From the NCBI GenBank assembly GCA_018881555.1, contig JACAXG010000071.1:1462464-1526463 (forward strand): a stretch of DNA of 64,000 nucleotides. The letters are read 5' to 3'. Every line of letters starts with the position of its first letter. Within the stretch, counting starts at the first letter, position 1. The position numbers and the translations under genes are program-made. This DNA is from Amblyornis subalaris. Taxonomy: Eukaryota > Chordata > Aves > Passeriformes > Ptilonorhynchidae. Below, piece after piece: positions 49,139 to 61,786 of the stretch. The notes beneath the pieces are model-generated. The model was not told where the DNA came from. It saw only the letters and a list, made by a program, of their open reading frames with translations, and made no database searches.

Positions 49139-52100
49139 GGCAATAGGAAAAGGGTAAACAGACAAGCACTAATTAAGGCCTTCATCACAAGCAGGGAGAT
49201 GTGCGAGGCTGACAGTCAGTCAAGCAGATAAGGGGAGATGAGTTAAAATCTAGCCCCAGGTTTTGAAGGCCCCGGGGCCCTGGCAGACAAGAGCACAGTG
49301 AAGCACAGGAAGCCACTGAAAGGTCATTTGCATGAAATGATGTTCAGGATCTTTGCTTTTGTTGTTGCCCTGATGGCTTTAACCCGTTCCTGGCCCAGGA
49401 AACACGCAGAGATAAGACTCTGTACGTGGCTGGAAGGCTTCTTTTGGTGGCCTTTCAGGGAGCGCTTTTCCAGGGAGTGTATGGGAGGGAGAGAGGGCTT
49501 GCTTCCCGCTGAGGATAAGGGGAGCTGAAATTCCTTGGCAAGGGATGGCCTCACTGTCCAGCAGTGCATAAAAGGGAGAAATCATCAGAATGGGAGACTC
49601 TGGGCATGAAAGGAGCCACAAGCCTGCCAGGCTGAGGGAAGAGGCAGTGACCTGCATTGGTTAAAAACATTCAGGTGTTTGAGACTTGGAGTTTTGTTCA
49701 CCTTTCCAAGAGCTCTGGACACAAATCGGAGTTTCCATTCTGGAGCGATGTCAGAACCTATCGTCACTCTCCCTTGCAGTGGTGTCACAAACGTGTCATG
49801 ACTGTCAGGAGCACTGTGCAGGTGGCTCCTGTCTGCCCCTTCAGCTGCAATTGAAAATACATCCCAAATTTTTTGCTTAGCAAAGAATGGGCAAATTGTA
49901 GTTGCAATTCCTTCTCCCCGAGCTGCTCCGGGAAACAAGATCTCGCTCAGCTCTCCGAAGGAATTCTGACACTATAATTATTGTTATATGTTCTCAATGT
50001 GCTTAGGCATTTAGGCAGGTTGTAATTCTTAGTGACATGGCAAGAGAAATGAGCACAGAAATGCTCCCCATTTTGGAATAGCCAGGCAGCCTAACATGCT
50101 CTTTTCCAACCCCCGCTTATGTTTGGACATTTGGGAAGTCACAGTCGTTACTCTTCTGCTTTTCCTTCTGAAACAAAAACTGGTTAAAGCCAAGTCAAGT
50201 AGATTAAATGGGGGTCTGGGCTGTTGGACTTCTGGGTTCTGCTCCAAACCACGGCCACTTCATTACTGTCTGACCTTCTCCATCTCATGTCAACTCCCTG
50301 AGTAATGTATCTCTCTGTCACAGAAGGGCAATAAGCTTTACTTGCCTCCAAGACTGGAGATGATTGGAATTATTATCTCTGGGATTGTTGGAGCGCTCTG
50401 GGATCCCTGGGTGGACAGGCTGGTGAAGGTAAAGCAGTGGTTAACAGGGCAGCAGTCAGTGGTCAGGCTGGATGTTTAAACTCCAGGCTTAAGGCCAAAC
50501 CATGTTGGGAAGGCAGTGAGGTCTTGAGAGATGTCAGCCTGTTAAAACGTCAGATCTCACAAGGAAAATCTCACTGAAGAGTGCCAGTAGGATGAGCTCT
50601 GTTCAGATCATTTCCAGGTACAAACCCCTTTCAGTTTTGTATCAGAGCTGGAGGATTCCAATCTGAAGTCCACCTTAGACCGAGGCTGGACAGACCTGAC
50701 ACNCTATAGTTGGCAAGCTCCTGGGTTTTCCAACAGAACCAGTGCTGTCCAAACCAGCCATTCCCAGGTCAGGTGTGAAGACTCTGACTCAAGACCATCA
50801 GTAGCANGTAATCATATTTAATGCTGTGGCCACAGCTTTCCTGGGATGGTGGTGTAACTAATCCATTTCTCTGCTTCTAGGACACGAGTCATCATGGAAA
50901 TAGAGACCTTTTTTTCTTTAAAAGATGACAGAAAAAGTTTCCAAACTTTCCTTCCTTTTCACTTTGCTTNTAGCTCACCCTGCATTCCAACGGAGTGTCA
51001 GGGCATGCTGGGATCCCACTTAGGGGAATATTTTTAAAAGCTCCTGTGTGGAATCAGTGGAGATGATGGCATGTGGGATTACAGGTAATTGTTCTCTGTT
51101 ATGAATACAGTGTCATGATTGAGAATGGGCTTGTCTAAAGCAGGAGCTACGAGCACATGTAGGAGTAGCAGGATATAGATAGCCCTTGGCTAACTGCTCA
51201 TTGCTCCCGCTCTCGGTAGCATTTTAAAAGGCCACTGTCATCAAGTAATTTTTCATCTAATTCACTGTATGTAATAGCTTCTTTAAGAGCCTGGAAATGA
51301 TTTTATTTGCCCTTTTACTCTGGACAAACAGCAGTTTCTTTTTCTTGGCCTAACATTCCATCGGGAAGACAAACCTGAGCCCTGTTCAGGGTGTTTTTGC
51401 TTCAAATTCCACATAATGCCAGTGCTAGCATCAGCCTAAGAGGAAGAGAGTTCTGAAAGTGTGATTAATCTGTTCAGCGTATGACCTTGAAAGCTGAGCA
51501 AGTGGAAAGGAAATATTGATTATTAAAGGTGAGGTCTATGGTTTGGAAAGAAACCTTATGTTGGTGTAGTAAGAGAGATCAGTGAATTCATATGTTGAGG
51601 GAAGTCATTTGTATGAAAGAAGAGCGCTTGTGCTCATTTAAGGAGGAAATATGTGTCGTTCCTTTCTGTGTTTTATGGGAACATGCTGCTGTTGAAAGAC
51701 AACCCTGTAAAAGTCCTGCACTGTAATATTCCAAACTGCTCCTGCACCTCTGGGCAAAACACAACCTGGAATTGCAGATTTGCCTTCATACCAGTAGCAG
51801 AGATGGCCAGGACTGGGCATGTGGAATGGACTCTATAAAGGAAGTGAAGAAATACTATCCTGCTGCTTTTCAGCCATTGGATTTGGATGTCCAGAGTGAG
51901 TCTCCAAGAGGAGTCTTCACCCTCCCATGCAGGGTGCTCTTGTTCTCCAGGGCATTGCCCTTGCCAGGAAGAGCAGCCTGGGCATCCAGCACAGCTCACC
52001 AGGTGAACCAGCGGGAATTCCTGGTTCCAGCAGGGTTGAAGTAACCTTAGGAGTGGAACTGTAAACATTTGTCAATGGCAGCAGTAGAAGCTGGAAAAAT

Positions 52101-52559
52101 ACCGAGGTATTTTTCTGTCCTCTCTTTGCACTTCAGCTTTAATACCAAACGTGCCTAAAACCCTGTGATTCTGGGTCGGGGAGGAGAATCAGCCAGAGAT
52201 TTGTTATGGACCAGGAGTGTGTTAAAAAAACACCGAGATNTTTCCGACTCTCCCTTTTTCAGTTCTCATTTTAAGACAAGGCCAGCCTCTGCCACGCCAG
52301 CGTGGTGTGATCCGTGCCCAGCAGTGTGGCACGGGGTCGGAGAGGTTCGCTCCCCGCAGGGAGTAGCTTGTGATTTCCCAAAGCCCAAGCAGGCGATTTT
52401 TCTCTCTTTCTCTCTGTCTTTTTTTTCCCCTTTCCGCCTGGGAAGGATGCAGCATCACAGACCTTGTCACCCGGAGCTTAGAGGACAGCAACCATATGCC
52501 TTCCGACCTGCCCTTGCTTTTCTAGGAAAGCTTCAGCCTGCTGGGCATTTCCTATCAGA

Positions 52560-52930
52560 ATCGTTAAGGGAGAAGGGCTGGGATGTGGCCCGGGCTGGCG
52601 TTCCTCTGGTGCTGANCAGGGGTGGAGGGAAGGGGGAGGGCGACAGGGGAGCGTGGCAGGGGGAGGAGGGTGAGGAGACCGGGCTGCCAAAGAGGAGGAG
52701 GAGGGATGGAGGAGAGGCGAGATTGGCATCTTGGTGCGCGCGGGGCTGGCCAGCGCCAGGACAGCTCGATGAGCCCGCGGGCCCCGATCTCTCGGGTTGC
52801 TGTGATTGCAGTGATGGGCCTGTCTGGTGGCTCGGACACCAGCGCTCATTACCGCGCTCCGTGCGGGGAGAGGAGGGATGGAGGAGGTAGAGAAGCCCTG
52901 GAGTCACGGGCACACGCGAATCAGAGACAG
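52560..52930. promoter_or_regulatory. CpG-rich, G-rich patch, possible CpG island
   Basis: I count about 25 CpG in about 360 bases, against a sparse background elsewhere in the window. Examples are ggtgcgcgcggggctgg, gatgagcccgcgggccccg and cattaccgcgctccgtgcgg. The left half is also strongly G/A-skewed. This could be a CpG-island promoter or first exon, or a GC-rich enhancer. Long frames exist on both strands, but they are Gly/Arg/Glu- or Pro/Ser-rich products of the skew and show no domain. No TATA box or convincing donor was identified. Confidence 0.4.
52619..52640 (+). other. G-quadruplex motif
   Basis: G tracts of 4, 3, 5 and 3 bases are separated by loops of tgga, aa and a, meeting the usual four-tract definition. 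More G tracts follow (near 52647-52670), so several alternative folds are possible. It lies at the edge of the CpG-rich patch, a common place for such motifs near promoters. Confidence 0.6.
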
Positions 52931-54877
52931 GAAAGGGAGAGAAACAGCTTTGGCTCCAGGCTATTGATTTTGTTCCGTGACACTTGCTCATTTCCCACTC
53001 AGTGCTTCTCGCTGTGGTACCTTCCCGCTCCGGCTCCAGCGGCTCTCCGAGCAGGAACAGTGACCCGGAGCTGCAGGGGCTGAGCAGCTGATGGGTTGAT
53101 TCAGTGATTTGAAGCCATTTTGGAAGCAATGCTGTGTGCTTGCGCTCCAGCACATCTCCACGCTCACTGAGGAGATACTTCTAGGTGCTTTTCTCGCTGA
53201 TGTGCACGTGCAGCCTCTCNCTGTCCGTACCTGGGCTCCTTAGGTGGTCTTCTGAATCCTCCTTTGCTCCCNCAGCCTTTCCATCAGTCTTGTCCTGCTA
53301 TCAAGGTAAAAGAATCTGGAGGCAGAGCTATTCAAGTGGTCTTCCTAGGGAAGTGATGCTTTTTTGGAGGCATGGCCCCAAGTGTTGCACTATCACTGCT
53401 AAAGCAACAGCTTTACCCTCAGCTGCACCGTGGGCCAAAACACTGGGACAACAATATTCCACAGGCAACATCAGCCTNTTGTTTTTCCCTNAGGTTTAGC
53501 TTTATTCCCTGAGAANNGGGCATTGTGNCAAAAACAGTTCTGATCTTTGCCCACTTTTTTTTTTAAATGTAACCAACTGCTTGAGCCCAAGGGAAGGGAA
53601 GGATACTGCTGGTGGGCAGGGGGACTTGAAGGTAGCAGGGCTGTCACTGAGTAACACCAGACTTGGTGGTCAAAGTGTATGAACCTCTGCTGTGGCTGCC
53701 TATATCTTATATTTTAGGGGAATACTGGGGATTAGCAGACAATTGTCCTCACACCAGCACCAGAAAGTTTAGGGGCATGGAGATGTGCTGGGTTGATGCT
53801 GCTTTTCCTCTCATTTTCCTGCCAGAGCTTTTCCCNTCAGCTTGGAAGTTTAGTTCAGCTGGGAGAGTAGAATGGAGCTTGTGGGTTAATGTAATTTCTT
53901 GGTCACTGTCTCCCTTCCTGGCCTGAACACACACAGATGCACAAAGACACACGTACAGAGGCAATTCTCCCCAGCTTTGTATCAGGGGATGTTGGAATGC
54001 CATGGCTGGCAGGAGCTACTAACTGGATTAGCTGGTAAATCCATCTGGAGCTCCCAGTGGGAGGGATGGACAGGTTCAAGATGAATAACAGCTTGTCTGA
54101 AGCAGCAAAATGGATTATTTTATGAAAAAGGTGGGGGGGGGGGAGGAATACCCATTTTCTCTTTGCAGACTTTTGCCTGACATGGGGGGGAGTAGTTTCA
54201 AGAAGGTCAGGAAAGAGGAGATGGTTTTTGGAGAGGGAATGATTCCTACTGCATTGCTGAATACAGTTGTCCATCCTTTTTCAGTGTATTTATCTGCACC
54301 TTGTGTTCCTATTAAAGTGTCTTTTTACTTCTGAAACTTCATTATGGATTTGAGGCTGTAAGAGGTGATGCAGCTTTTTGGGCGCTTTCTTCTTGTCCTT
54401 CTTTTGTTGTGCAAGAGGTGAACCACTTCCAGGACCAAGCCTCGGTGCTGCCCCTTAGGCCCTGGCCAGTGGGATTTGACAGTGACTGATGGAGGGAAAG
54501 CAGTGGCTTATTTAATGAGCTGAGATCAGCCTCACCTGAGGCTCAGCAACAACCTCACCTCAGCTTTACCTGTGCAAAGGGAGCAAACCAGCAGGATCTG
54601 AAGNGTTGTAGAGGGAGGAACCTCTTTCTGACTGTTGATAAACTTGAGCTGCATTTGCTGATGTATGGCTTAGATAAGTGGCTGAGGACATAAAATTAGC
54701 TTTTCCCCTCTCTGTGGCATAATTGGCCCCCACAAAGCCAAATAAGCTGGAATGAGAAGGGAAGAGCCTTTCATTTTTCTTTCTGATTGTTTTATCCATC
54801 CACAGTGGTGCCAGTNGTGTTGCAGGATTGGGAATACATCGTGTTTGAGTGTGAGGTGCAGCTTCTGGAAGCACTTT
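52931..54877. other. Noncoding DNA, no gene recognised
   Basis: No supported gene. Several ambiguous bases cluster around 53465-53530. A run of about eleven G at 54133-54143 is listed separately. Short frames overlap on both strands. Confidence 0.5.
54133..54143 (+). repeat. G homopolymer run
   Basis: Eleven consecutive G, with a second shorter run of seven G near 54184-54190. Homopolymers of this kind are error-prone in sequencing, so the exact length is uncertain. Confidence 0.8.
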
Positions 54878-55022
54878 GGAATCATTGAAAGGCTTGGGCT
54901 GGAAGGNACCCTGAANATCATCCAGTTCCAACCTCCCTGCCATGGCATGAACACCTTCCACTAGACCAGGTTGCTCCAAGCCCTGTCCAACCTGGCCTTG
55001 AACACTTCCAGTGTTAAGGATG
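54878..55022 (-). mobile_element. CR1 LINE 3'-end fragment, reverse
   Basis: On the plus strand it reads ggaatcattgaaaggcttgg, then gctggaagg, atcatccagttccaacctcc, ctgccatggcatgaacacct, tccactagaccaggttgctc, caagccctgtccaacctggc, cttgaacacttccagtg. This is the reverse complement of the CR1 tail found forward at 10258 and 43684, including the 'ccactagaccaggttgctccaagccc' section. Similarity fades after 55020. It is 5'-truncated and noncoding. Confidence 0.93.
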
Positions 55023-55128
55023 AGATTCCTGCAGTGGCAGGGGGTGTAAGAGGGGCTGAGGAGAGGAGGGTGAGGTCCTGGGGGACCCCTGCCCTTGGTG
55101 CTGGGCTGGGAGTGTGTTGTGCCCTACA

Positions 55129-55141
55129 GTGTGTGTGTGTG
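55129..55141. repeat. (GT)n microsatellite
   Basis: About six or seven GT units, a short dinucleotide repeat. Confidence 0.8.
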
Positions 55142-55659
55142 CTCACATGCAGCATCTGGCATAAAGTGACCTGTGTTATTCATAGATTCTTGGGAGCAAG
55201 GGTAAGGGCTATAATTAATAACAACAATAACAGCAAGAATAATAGAAATCGTTGCAGTGCCATTAAGCTGTGACCTAAAAAACCAGAATGGCTGATGAGA
55301 AGTCGTGGGTCTGATCTCTCCCCCTCCTCCCCTTTCCCCTCCACCCATGTCTCTATGCTTATTTCTCTCTTTCTTATTTTTCCTTTCTTACTGATGTTTT
55401 TTTTCTGCTCTGGACATATCCTTGAATCCCGGCCATTCCCCCAGCTTATGGGATTCCCATTATACACGCTTGATATTTAACAGCTTTGGCGTCTTCCATA
55501 GCTGGGAGTGAAAAGAGAAAAAACAGCTCAAAAACATAATGGAGCAAAATCTGCATACTGAGCCCTGGTTCCATGTCCCTTTACACTGTTTACTTAGATC
55601 TTAAAAGCTACGAGCTGTGGCATCTACTCAGACTTCATCAGCCCATCCTGCCCTGACGC

Positions 55660-55760
55660 TGGCCTTGGAGACACTGCCGGCTCCCGCTCCCTCCGCGGCC
55701 ACCTCCTCGCACCGGGAGCGTTCCGTGCTTCCCGTGGCTGCCCCACTCCTTTCCCAGGCT
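55660..55760. other. Small CpG-dense patch
   Basis: About ten CpG lie in about 90 bases (for example ctccctccgcggccacctcc, tcgcaccgggagcgttccg). The plus-strand frame through it (55617-55934) is Ala/Pro/Ser-rich and has no recognisable domain. It might be a GC-rich exon of an unrecognised gene or a local compositional blip. It is too short to meet the usual CpG-island length. Confidence 0.3.
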
Positions 55761-58700
55761 CCTCCGGTGCTGTGGAGCAGGAGGGAGCCAAGGACCACTT
55801 CTGCCTTTGTGGGGGCAGGATGGATTCTCTTTGCTGGGATCAGAGATCCTGGTGATGCCCAAGAGCTAAATTCACCCTGCTGTGTTTGCTCAGGAAGTTG
55901 TCGGGTGTGCAGTGCAGATGGGGTGAGGAGGTGATGGGTGTTTTAAAATGATTGTTGTCCTCATATTAAAAACTGTAATGCCACGAATGAGTGGAAATAC
56001 TTTACCCGAAGTCCTGCCTCCTTACATGCCAGCCTAGTTTTGCTGCCTTAAGCAGTGCCTTGGAATTCCTTTTTTTTGGTGAGCTTTCCTTGGTGAAAAA
56101 GGGATGANGTCAGGTGGACCTGAGTGTCACGAGCAAAGCAATGACCATCCCCAGCCTCTCTCCCACTCGATTTCCAGTTCTCTTTTTTTAATATTTTTTT
56201 CCTCTCTCTTTCTCCTTCTGTTTTTCTGTTTTTCTTCCCTTTCTCAGTGGATGTGTTTTATGGACAGCCAAGGAGCAGCACGGCATTCACCTGTCTGTCA
56301 TTTTAGAACTGGAAAAGTGTCCTGAGAGTATTTAGATAGTCTGTTTGATGTCCTCCTTTGCCTGATAAAATTCCAAGTCAGAATCTGAGCATTTTAGTGT
56401 CATTTCTTGTGAGTCAGTGGGGACAATCCAGCGCTTTCAGAGGGCACTTCATGTGCCTAGTCTTAAATATTTATTTTACAATAAGGTAAACTGCTCATTT
56501 ACCAAGGCTGTAAATAAAACAGAGGGGAATTAGCTCTGAGCCTTGGTTCAGACATCTGANTTAGACCTGACTCATCTCATGCTTTAATTCCCAGTGCCCT
56601 TAGCAGCTTTGAAAATCTTCTCCTGGTGAAGCACCTTCTTTTCTATCTTGCAGCATCTTTCTTTCCTGCTTCCCATCTTTTACAGCTCAGATAAGTCAGA
56701 CATTTCATTTTCAGTGCAAAAGCCAAAAGATTTTAATTCAAGTTAACGGTGACACATTTAAAGCTCATGAAGATAAATGTTCTTATGGCCCAGTGGCTGG
56801 TTACTGAGTGGGAACCATTGCTAGCACTTAGCAGTGAGACTTCAACTTTTGTACGTGAAAGATTTTATATGGTTTGTGGCAGCATCCACGGTTTTACTGA
56901 ACAGATTAAAAGTGTATCAGCATCAAGATGTGAGACAGTTGTTAACTGATGGATGTTAACAGCAAAATTCCTGTAGAGTCATCCATGATTAGCATGGGGT
57001 GGTGTCCTTTGTGAGCCTTGCTGTACATCCACTTGGCTCTTTTCATTATCCCTGACCCAGCAGCACAGAAGGAAATTATCCTCTTTGTTAGATCCTCTCT
57101 CCTGGTCTATATTCCCAAAGCATTTTCCCCTTTGCACTAAGGGCAGAGCTCTGGGTGAAGCCACGTTCACCCGGGGAGGGTTTTCTCTGCAGTGCTGTTG
57201 TCTTTGGGTCCTGCTGAGCTGCAGGGTTGGTGTTTAGGGTTTGTTTCTTGCCCTTCCCGAGAGCTGAGAGTCATTTGGGACTCAGCTGTTTGGAAATCAG
57301 AGACCAGAGCTATCCAGGCTGGAAGATCAGGATCTCAAGTTAACTCTCTCCTCTCCCAGGCCAGCTCTAAGCACCCTCAGGCAGCTCCCGCCCTGCCCTG
57401 GTGGAATCTCCTCTTTAATGGCACCATGAAAAAGCAGCAGGAAATACAGACTGAAGTTCTTCCACACAAGCTGCTGCCAGACTGTTGTCCACTCTTCCTG
57501 GAGAATCCCTCCGTCCTCAGGTAAAATTCCTGTTTTCCATTGTGGAAGTGGGGTGATGTTTGGCTCGCTGGGTTAACTCCCTTTCCTCAGTTACACCTTT
57601 CAGTTTGGAGGATGTTCACTTATTCCTAACTCTGCACAAGCAGGTCAGCATATTCTTCCAGGGCCATTATCCTGCTGCTCCCACAGCCTTAGGAACACAG
57701 CAGGGAGCTGCATCAAGGAAATGCATTAAGACGAATCAGCAAGAGAGAAGGTACCTCTGGGCCAACTCCCTGCCTCTCAATTATTTATACTTCATAATTT
57801 CCAGCAAATCACTGGCTGTTTATTGGTGCTCATCTATAATTGAAGAGTTTCCTAGATCACTGGCCAGCTTTGCTTAAGTTGTAGCTGGCCGTGCCTTTGA
57901 AAGCTGTTAGGAAAACCCTCCAGGGAAAGGCAGGGTCTCAGGAGTGGCTGGTCATCCATCGAGGATACACCCTTTTAATTTTTGGCTTTTGTGGGCACCT
58001 GGGACTGGGNGGTTTCCAACATGTGGTTTACCATCTCCGTTTGACCACATCACGTAGGGACTGCATGCTGCAGTACCAGGAGGACCTGGATCAGGAGGTG
58101 TTCCAAGGATTCTGCCTTTCCAAGGCCTTGCTCGAACAGTGTGCTGCTTGTTCTGCCAAAAAAAACAAAAAAAAGTGGAAGGTTTTGATGTTCCTGAAAT
58201 TCTTGAAGAGGTGAAAAAGGAGCTACTGTTCTGAACTGAGATGAAAAGCCAAAGCCTTGAAAAGTTTCAAGAGCTTAAAATCTAAGGGGAAAAAAATAAT
58301 CAAGTGCATACTTGTGCAGGGAACAGAGTTGGCTTTGCATGCTTGGGATGGCTCCTTTGTCAGGCCTGGCTGGTCTTTCTCCAATAACGTTTCAGCTTCA
58401 TTTTTCTCTTTTAACTTCAAAATTAAATAATTTTGGCCAAATCAATTAAACATTTCTGTTTCAAAACAGCAAAATGGGCTATTTTGAAAATTTATTTATG
58501 GTATTGTTTTCAAATTTAAAAAAATTATCTGGAACCAGCTACTTCAGAGTGAACAACTTCACACTGGAGCAACTAGGAAATTCTAATGAAAAAATGTTGA
58601 AATGTTCCCAACCAGCTCTATCCATCACTTCCTTTCACTACTACCCAATAAAAATAGCTCCCACATACCGCTGCAGTCAGGAGTGCCATGTTACAGAAGA

Positions 58701-60137
58701 AGGAATAACTAAGCCAACAAAATGACTCACATTCCAAAGATAATATATAAGGTAGGGCCTGGCCAACTGGTTCGATTCAAATTAGAACCAGCCTCAGCCC
58801 TCCTGCCNGAAACAAACTGATCACAAAATATGATCTGTTGTTATTTTTTGATGTTTGCTCATTGTATTTTCACACACTTCTATTCGTGATCCCACTTCAG
58901 GGGAAGTGGACATGCCTATAATGCTACAGAGACTGCAATTTCTCCTCAATTTTAGCCTAACTAAAAGCAGGAAGCAATAGCACTGTGGTGAGGGGATTTG
59001 CTCTTGGAAAGAGGTTTTTTAGCTCTTTCAGCTTGGAGTTTGGTTAAAGCAGATNGAGAGCTTTGCACAATTGAAGCTTTACACTGCTGGGTTTCTCTTT
59101 TTGAAGGGATGTGTATTGAAGTAGCAGAGTTGGAACCTCACAGAAACCAGCCGATATAATTCTGTGAGAATGTAATGCACGAGCATAAGGAACTGGACCA
59201 CTGTGTTCCCACNTGCCCTTAGAGCCTGAAATATCCCTCTTAATTTTAAACATATAAATCAAAGGCATAAAACTTTTAATTTTATTGTTGTTGTGAGGTA
59301 CTGAACTAATACCCTGAAGTTTTTAGCTNGTTAATTCTGTCGATCTTCACAAAAGCACTTGTTCCAGCAGAGTGAGTCCTTCATGTAAGTACAACTTTGC
59401 AGCCAGGTTGGTAGTGCTTTTTNGAGCAGCTCATGGTTTAGGGTGAATGCATTTTAAAGCAATCTATAAATCTTTATGATCTTTGTTTTTCTTTCTCTTG
59501 CGTGCACACTTGGCAAGCGTTTTCAGTTTGCATCATTGAAAATTTGATTCACCTATGTACAATGGGTGAGATTTGTCCACATCTGAAAAGCCAACATCAA
59601 CCCCTTTGCACCTTTTAAATCTTCAGAATAGGACTGAAGCAGGACATTATGGTTTGCCAGACCGTTGCACTGCCTTCCCCTGAAGCTGAACTGAGTTTCA
59701 GCCAGGCAGAATGAAAGGGGTGAGGGTGGAGAATGAATTACTGTGACCTTGCAATGTGCTGTGAAAGAAAAAAGTAATTTGGGGGCTGCAGTAATGATTA
59801 TTAGTTTCTTTCCTCTGTGGCTTTGGTGCTTTAGATTCTGCTTGGACTATTGCATCCCATTTTGGGCAGCCTGTTATCAAAATNTGGAAGCTTAGGAGAA
59901 AGTAAATTAACTTGAAGGTCTACAGAGCCCAACTTCTGGAGAAGGGTTTTGAGTCCAGGAGGTGCAGTTTAGATGAGCAGCGTGGACAGAGTAAGAGGCT
60001 GCAGGAATAGCTGAGAATGGTGACTTGATGTGGAAAGGGGAGATTTTTCTGGGCATGGATTTGTCTGCTGGAGTGGTCTCTGTGCTAGTGGGAATTTTCA
60101 AAGGGAGACTGAACAAAATCCTGGGTGGTGTGGAGGG

Positions 60138-60305
60138 CATGGCACAGTCCAGCCTGGCCTTGGACACACCCAGGGATGGGGCAGCCACAGCTTCTCTGGG
60201 CAACCTGTGCCAGGGCCTCACCACTGTCACAGGGAAAAGTTTCTTCCTCATATCTAACCTAAATTTCCCCTCTTTCAGTTTGAAGCCATTCCCCCTTGTC
60301 CTGAG
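60138..60305 (-). mobile_element. CR1 LINE internal 3' fragment, reverse
   Basis: On the plus strand it reads ggcacagtccagcctggcct, tggacacacccagggatggg, gcagccacagcttctctggg, caacctgtgccagggcctca, ccactgtcacagggaaaag, then tttcttcctcatatctaacc, taaatttcccctctttcagt and ttgaagccattcccccttgt, ending near cctgagtg. It is the reverse complement of the same region seen forward in the 43684 copy, but it lacks the terminal 3' repeat, so both ends are truncated. No coding content. Confidence 0.93.
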
Positions 60306-61786
60306 TGTTGTTGTATTTCAGAGAGTGTTGGAATTGCCCAAAGCCCCGAGGTGCTGCCATGTGCGTGAGGAAGGACAGGGATGGAGGAGTGGTGCAGATG
60401 AGGATGGGACAGCGTGAAACTGGGACTGGACCCTTTTCCTTGGATCTGAATAAACAAATGCAGCCAGGGCGAGGGCACGAGGCATTTCACAGGAGAGTTG
60501 TCAAAAAGGCTTTTGTGCCATATACCTTTGACTCCTGCTGGCTTTGAACCAAGCCTGGAGCTGCCAGTGTTTATGGTGCTCCGTGGTGTTTAATGCTTGG
60601 CTGTTATGAAATATCTTTGCTGTGTGTTAACTTAGTGGTTTCTGGGGACACTCGGAGGAGTTGAGGAAAACAAGCTGGAAATTAAAGTGGATGATGGGAG
60701 TGCTGCAAGGTTTGTTATAGTTGAGTCCCTCTTCCCAGCTCTGTGGTTGCACCAGTGACTCTCCAAGTCCTGGGAAAGTCCCACAAGGAGCAGGATGCTT
60801 CAGGAGTGTGGAGATGCACTACCTATCCCTGAAGTGTCCAGTAGCATTCTCTTTGCCCAGGTACTGGGGAACTTCTTAACACTGTTGTCAAACATCCCTA
60901 GTAAATGTAGTGATTATTGGAAGAATCTGCACCAGGAAATAAATAAATAAAAGCCATAAGAACAGAAAATGCACCCTCCCAAGATAGCTTTTATGTAGCT
61001 AGAAAAGTGAGGTGGTTTCCTGTTCTAAATATTTAACATGATGTTTATGATATGTCCTCTGGGGGAAGAGATGCTTGAAAGCTAATGTTTATGAAGTAAG
61101 TCTGGAGGGATGGAAAGGGGAAGGCAGGGCACACTAACTAGGAAAAAAAGAGGAGGAAAGGAAAAAAAAGAACCTCAGGAGATGTCCTGATTTATGGCTT
61201 TACTTGCTGGAGAAAAATCTCTGTTTTGTTAAAAAGGTTGCAACTGAAGGAAAGCAACTTCAATTCTGCTCCTTTTGAAACCAGAAACCTGTTCCCTCAG
61301 TCCAGACAGGATCTGAGCCTGGGCCAGCAGGAATCTTTTACTGGCTGCTGCCTTTGTGCTTTGGAGCCCTGCAGAAGGGTTTGTGTCTCCACGTCACGTG
61401 AGGCTGGAATGATGGGCTGATGGTTAAGAAGCTGAGCTACGTTTCAGAAAGGAGGGGTGAGTTCAGTTTCCTACTCTGCCAAAGGCTTCTAGTGTGATAT
61501 TTGGGTGTTTAATCTTCCTTTGTCTCTGTTCCCTGTCTGGGAATAGCAACAATTTCCTGATTCAACTGGGAGATTGAAAATAAATCACTTTATTGTTAAA
61601 TAGTTAAAAAATAGAGGCCTGCATAGCCATTATTTCAGGAGGGGTGACTGAACTCCTTGTGAAGCACACTTGGAATGGATGGTGTTTTTCAACCCAGCTT
61701 ATTAAAAGTAAACCAATTCTTGGCTTGTTTTACCTGACTAATTCTGTGTGTGAACTGCAGCCACCCAGGACCGGCTTCAGAGGTTC
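60306..61786. other. Noncoding DNA, no gene recognised
   Basis: No supported gene. Short A-rich and purine-rich runs (near 60940-60952 and 61139-61172) are low-complexity sequence. No repeat ends, exons or RNA genes could be supported. Confidence 0.5.

Larger units (their letters stand above)
45967..52559. other. Noncoding DNA, no gene recognised
   Basis: No supported gene. A long T-rich run (48140-48181) and a GA-rich tract (49083-49138) are listed separately. Immediately after the latter, 49150-49290 has a compact mixture of motifs (actaattaagg, agataagggg, ggccccggggccc) that resembles a regulatory element but cannot be tested here. 51180-51320 is an AT-rich block without repeat ends. Confidence 0.5.
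55023..60137. other. Noncoding DNA, no gene recognised
   Basis: No supported gene. A GT repeat (55129-55141) and a small CpG-dense patch (55660-55760) are listed separately. 58430-58530 is very A/T-rich. 59830-60130 has loose CR1-like or other LINE-like wording (attgcatcccattttgggca) but I could not carry an alignment through it. Confidence 0.5.

Noticed and set aside
50100..50115. CR1-like word ttttccaacccc
   Set aside because: Similarity is limited to about ten bases and no further CR1 text follows on either side.
52165..52890. Plus-strand open frame of 241 codons
   Set aside because: Its length comes from G/A-skewed, stop-poor DNA. The product is Gly/Glu/Arg-rich low complexity, with ambiguous codons and no domain. 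An equally long frame exists on the opposite strand.
52533..53153. Minus-strand open frame of 206 codons
   Set aside because: Pro/Ser-rich mirror of the same skewed region. No family resemblance or supported splice structure.
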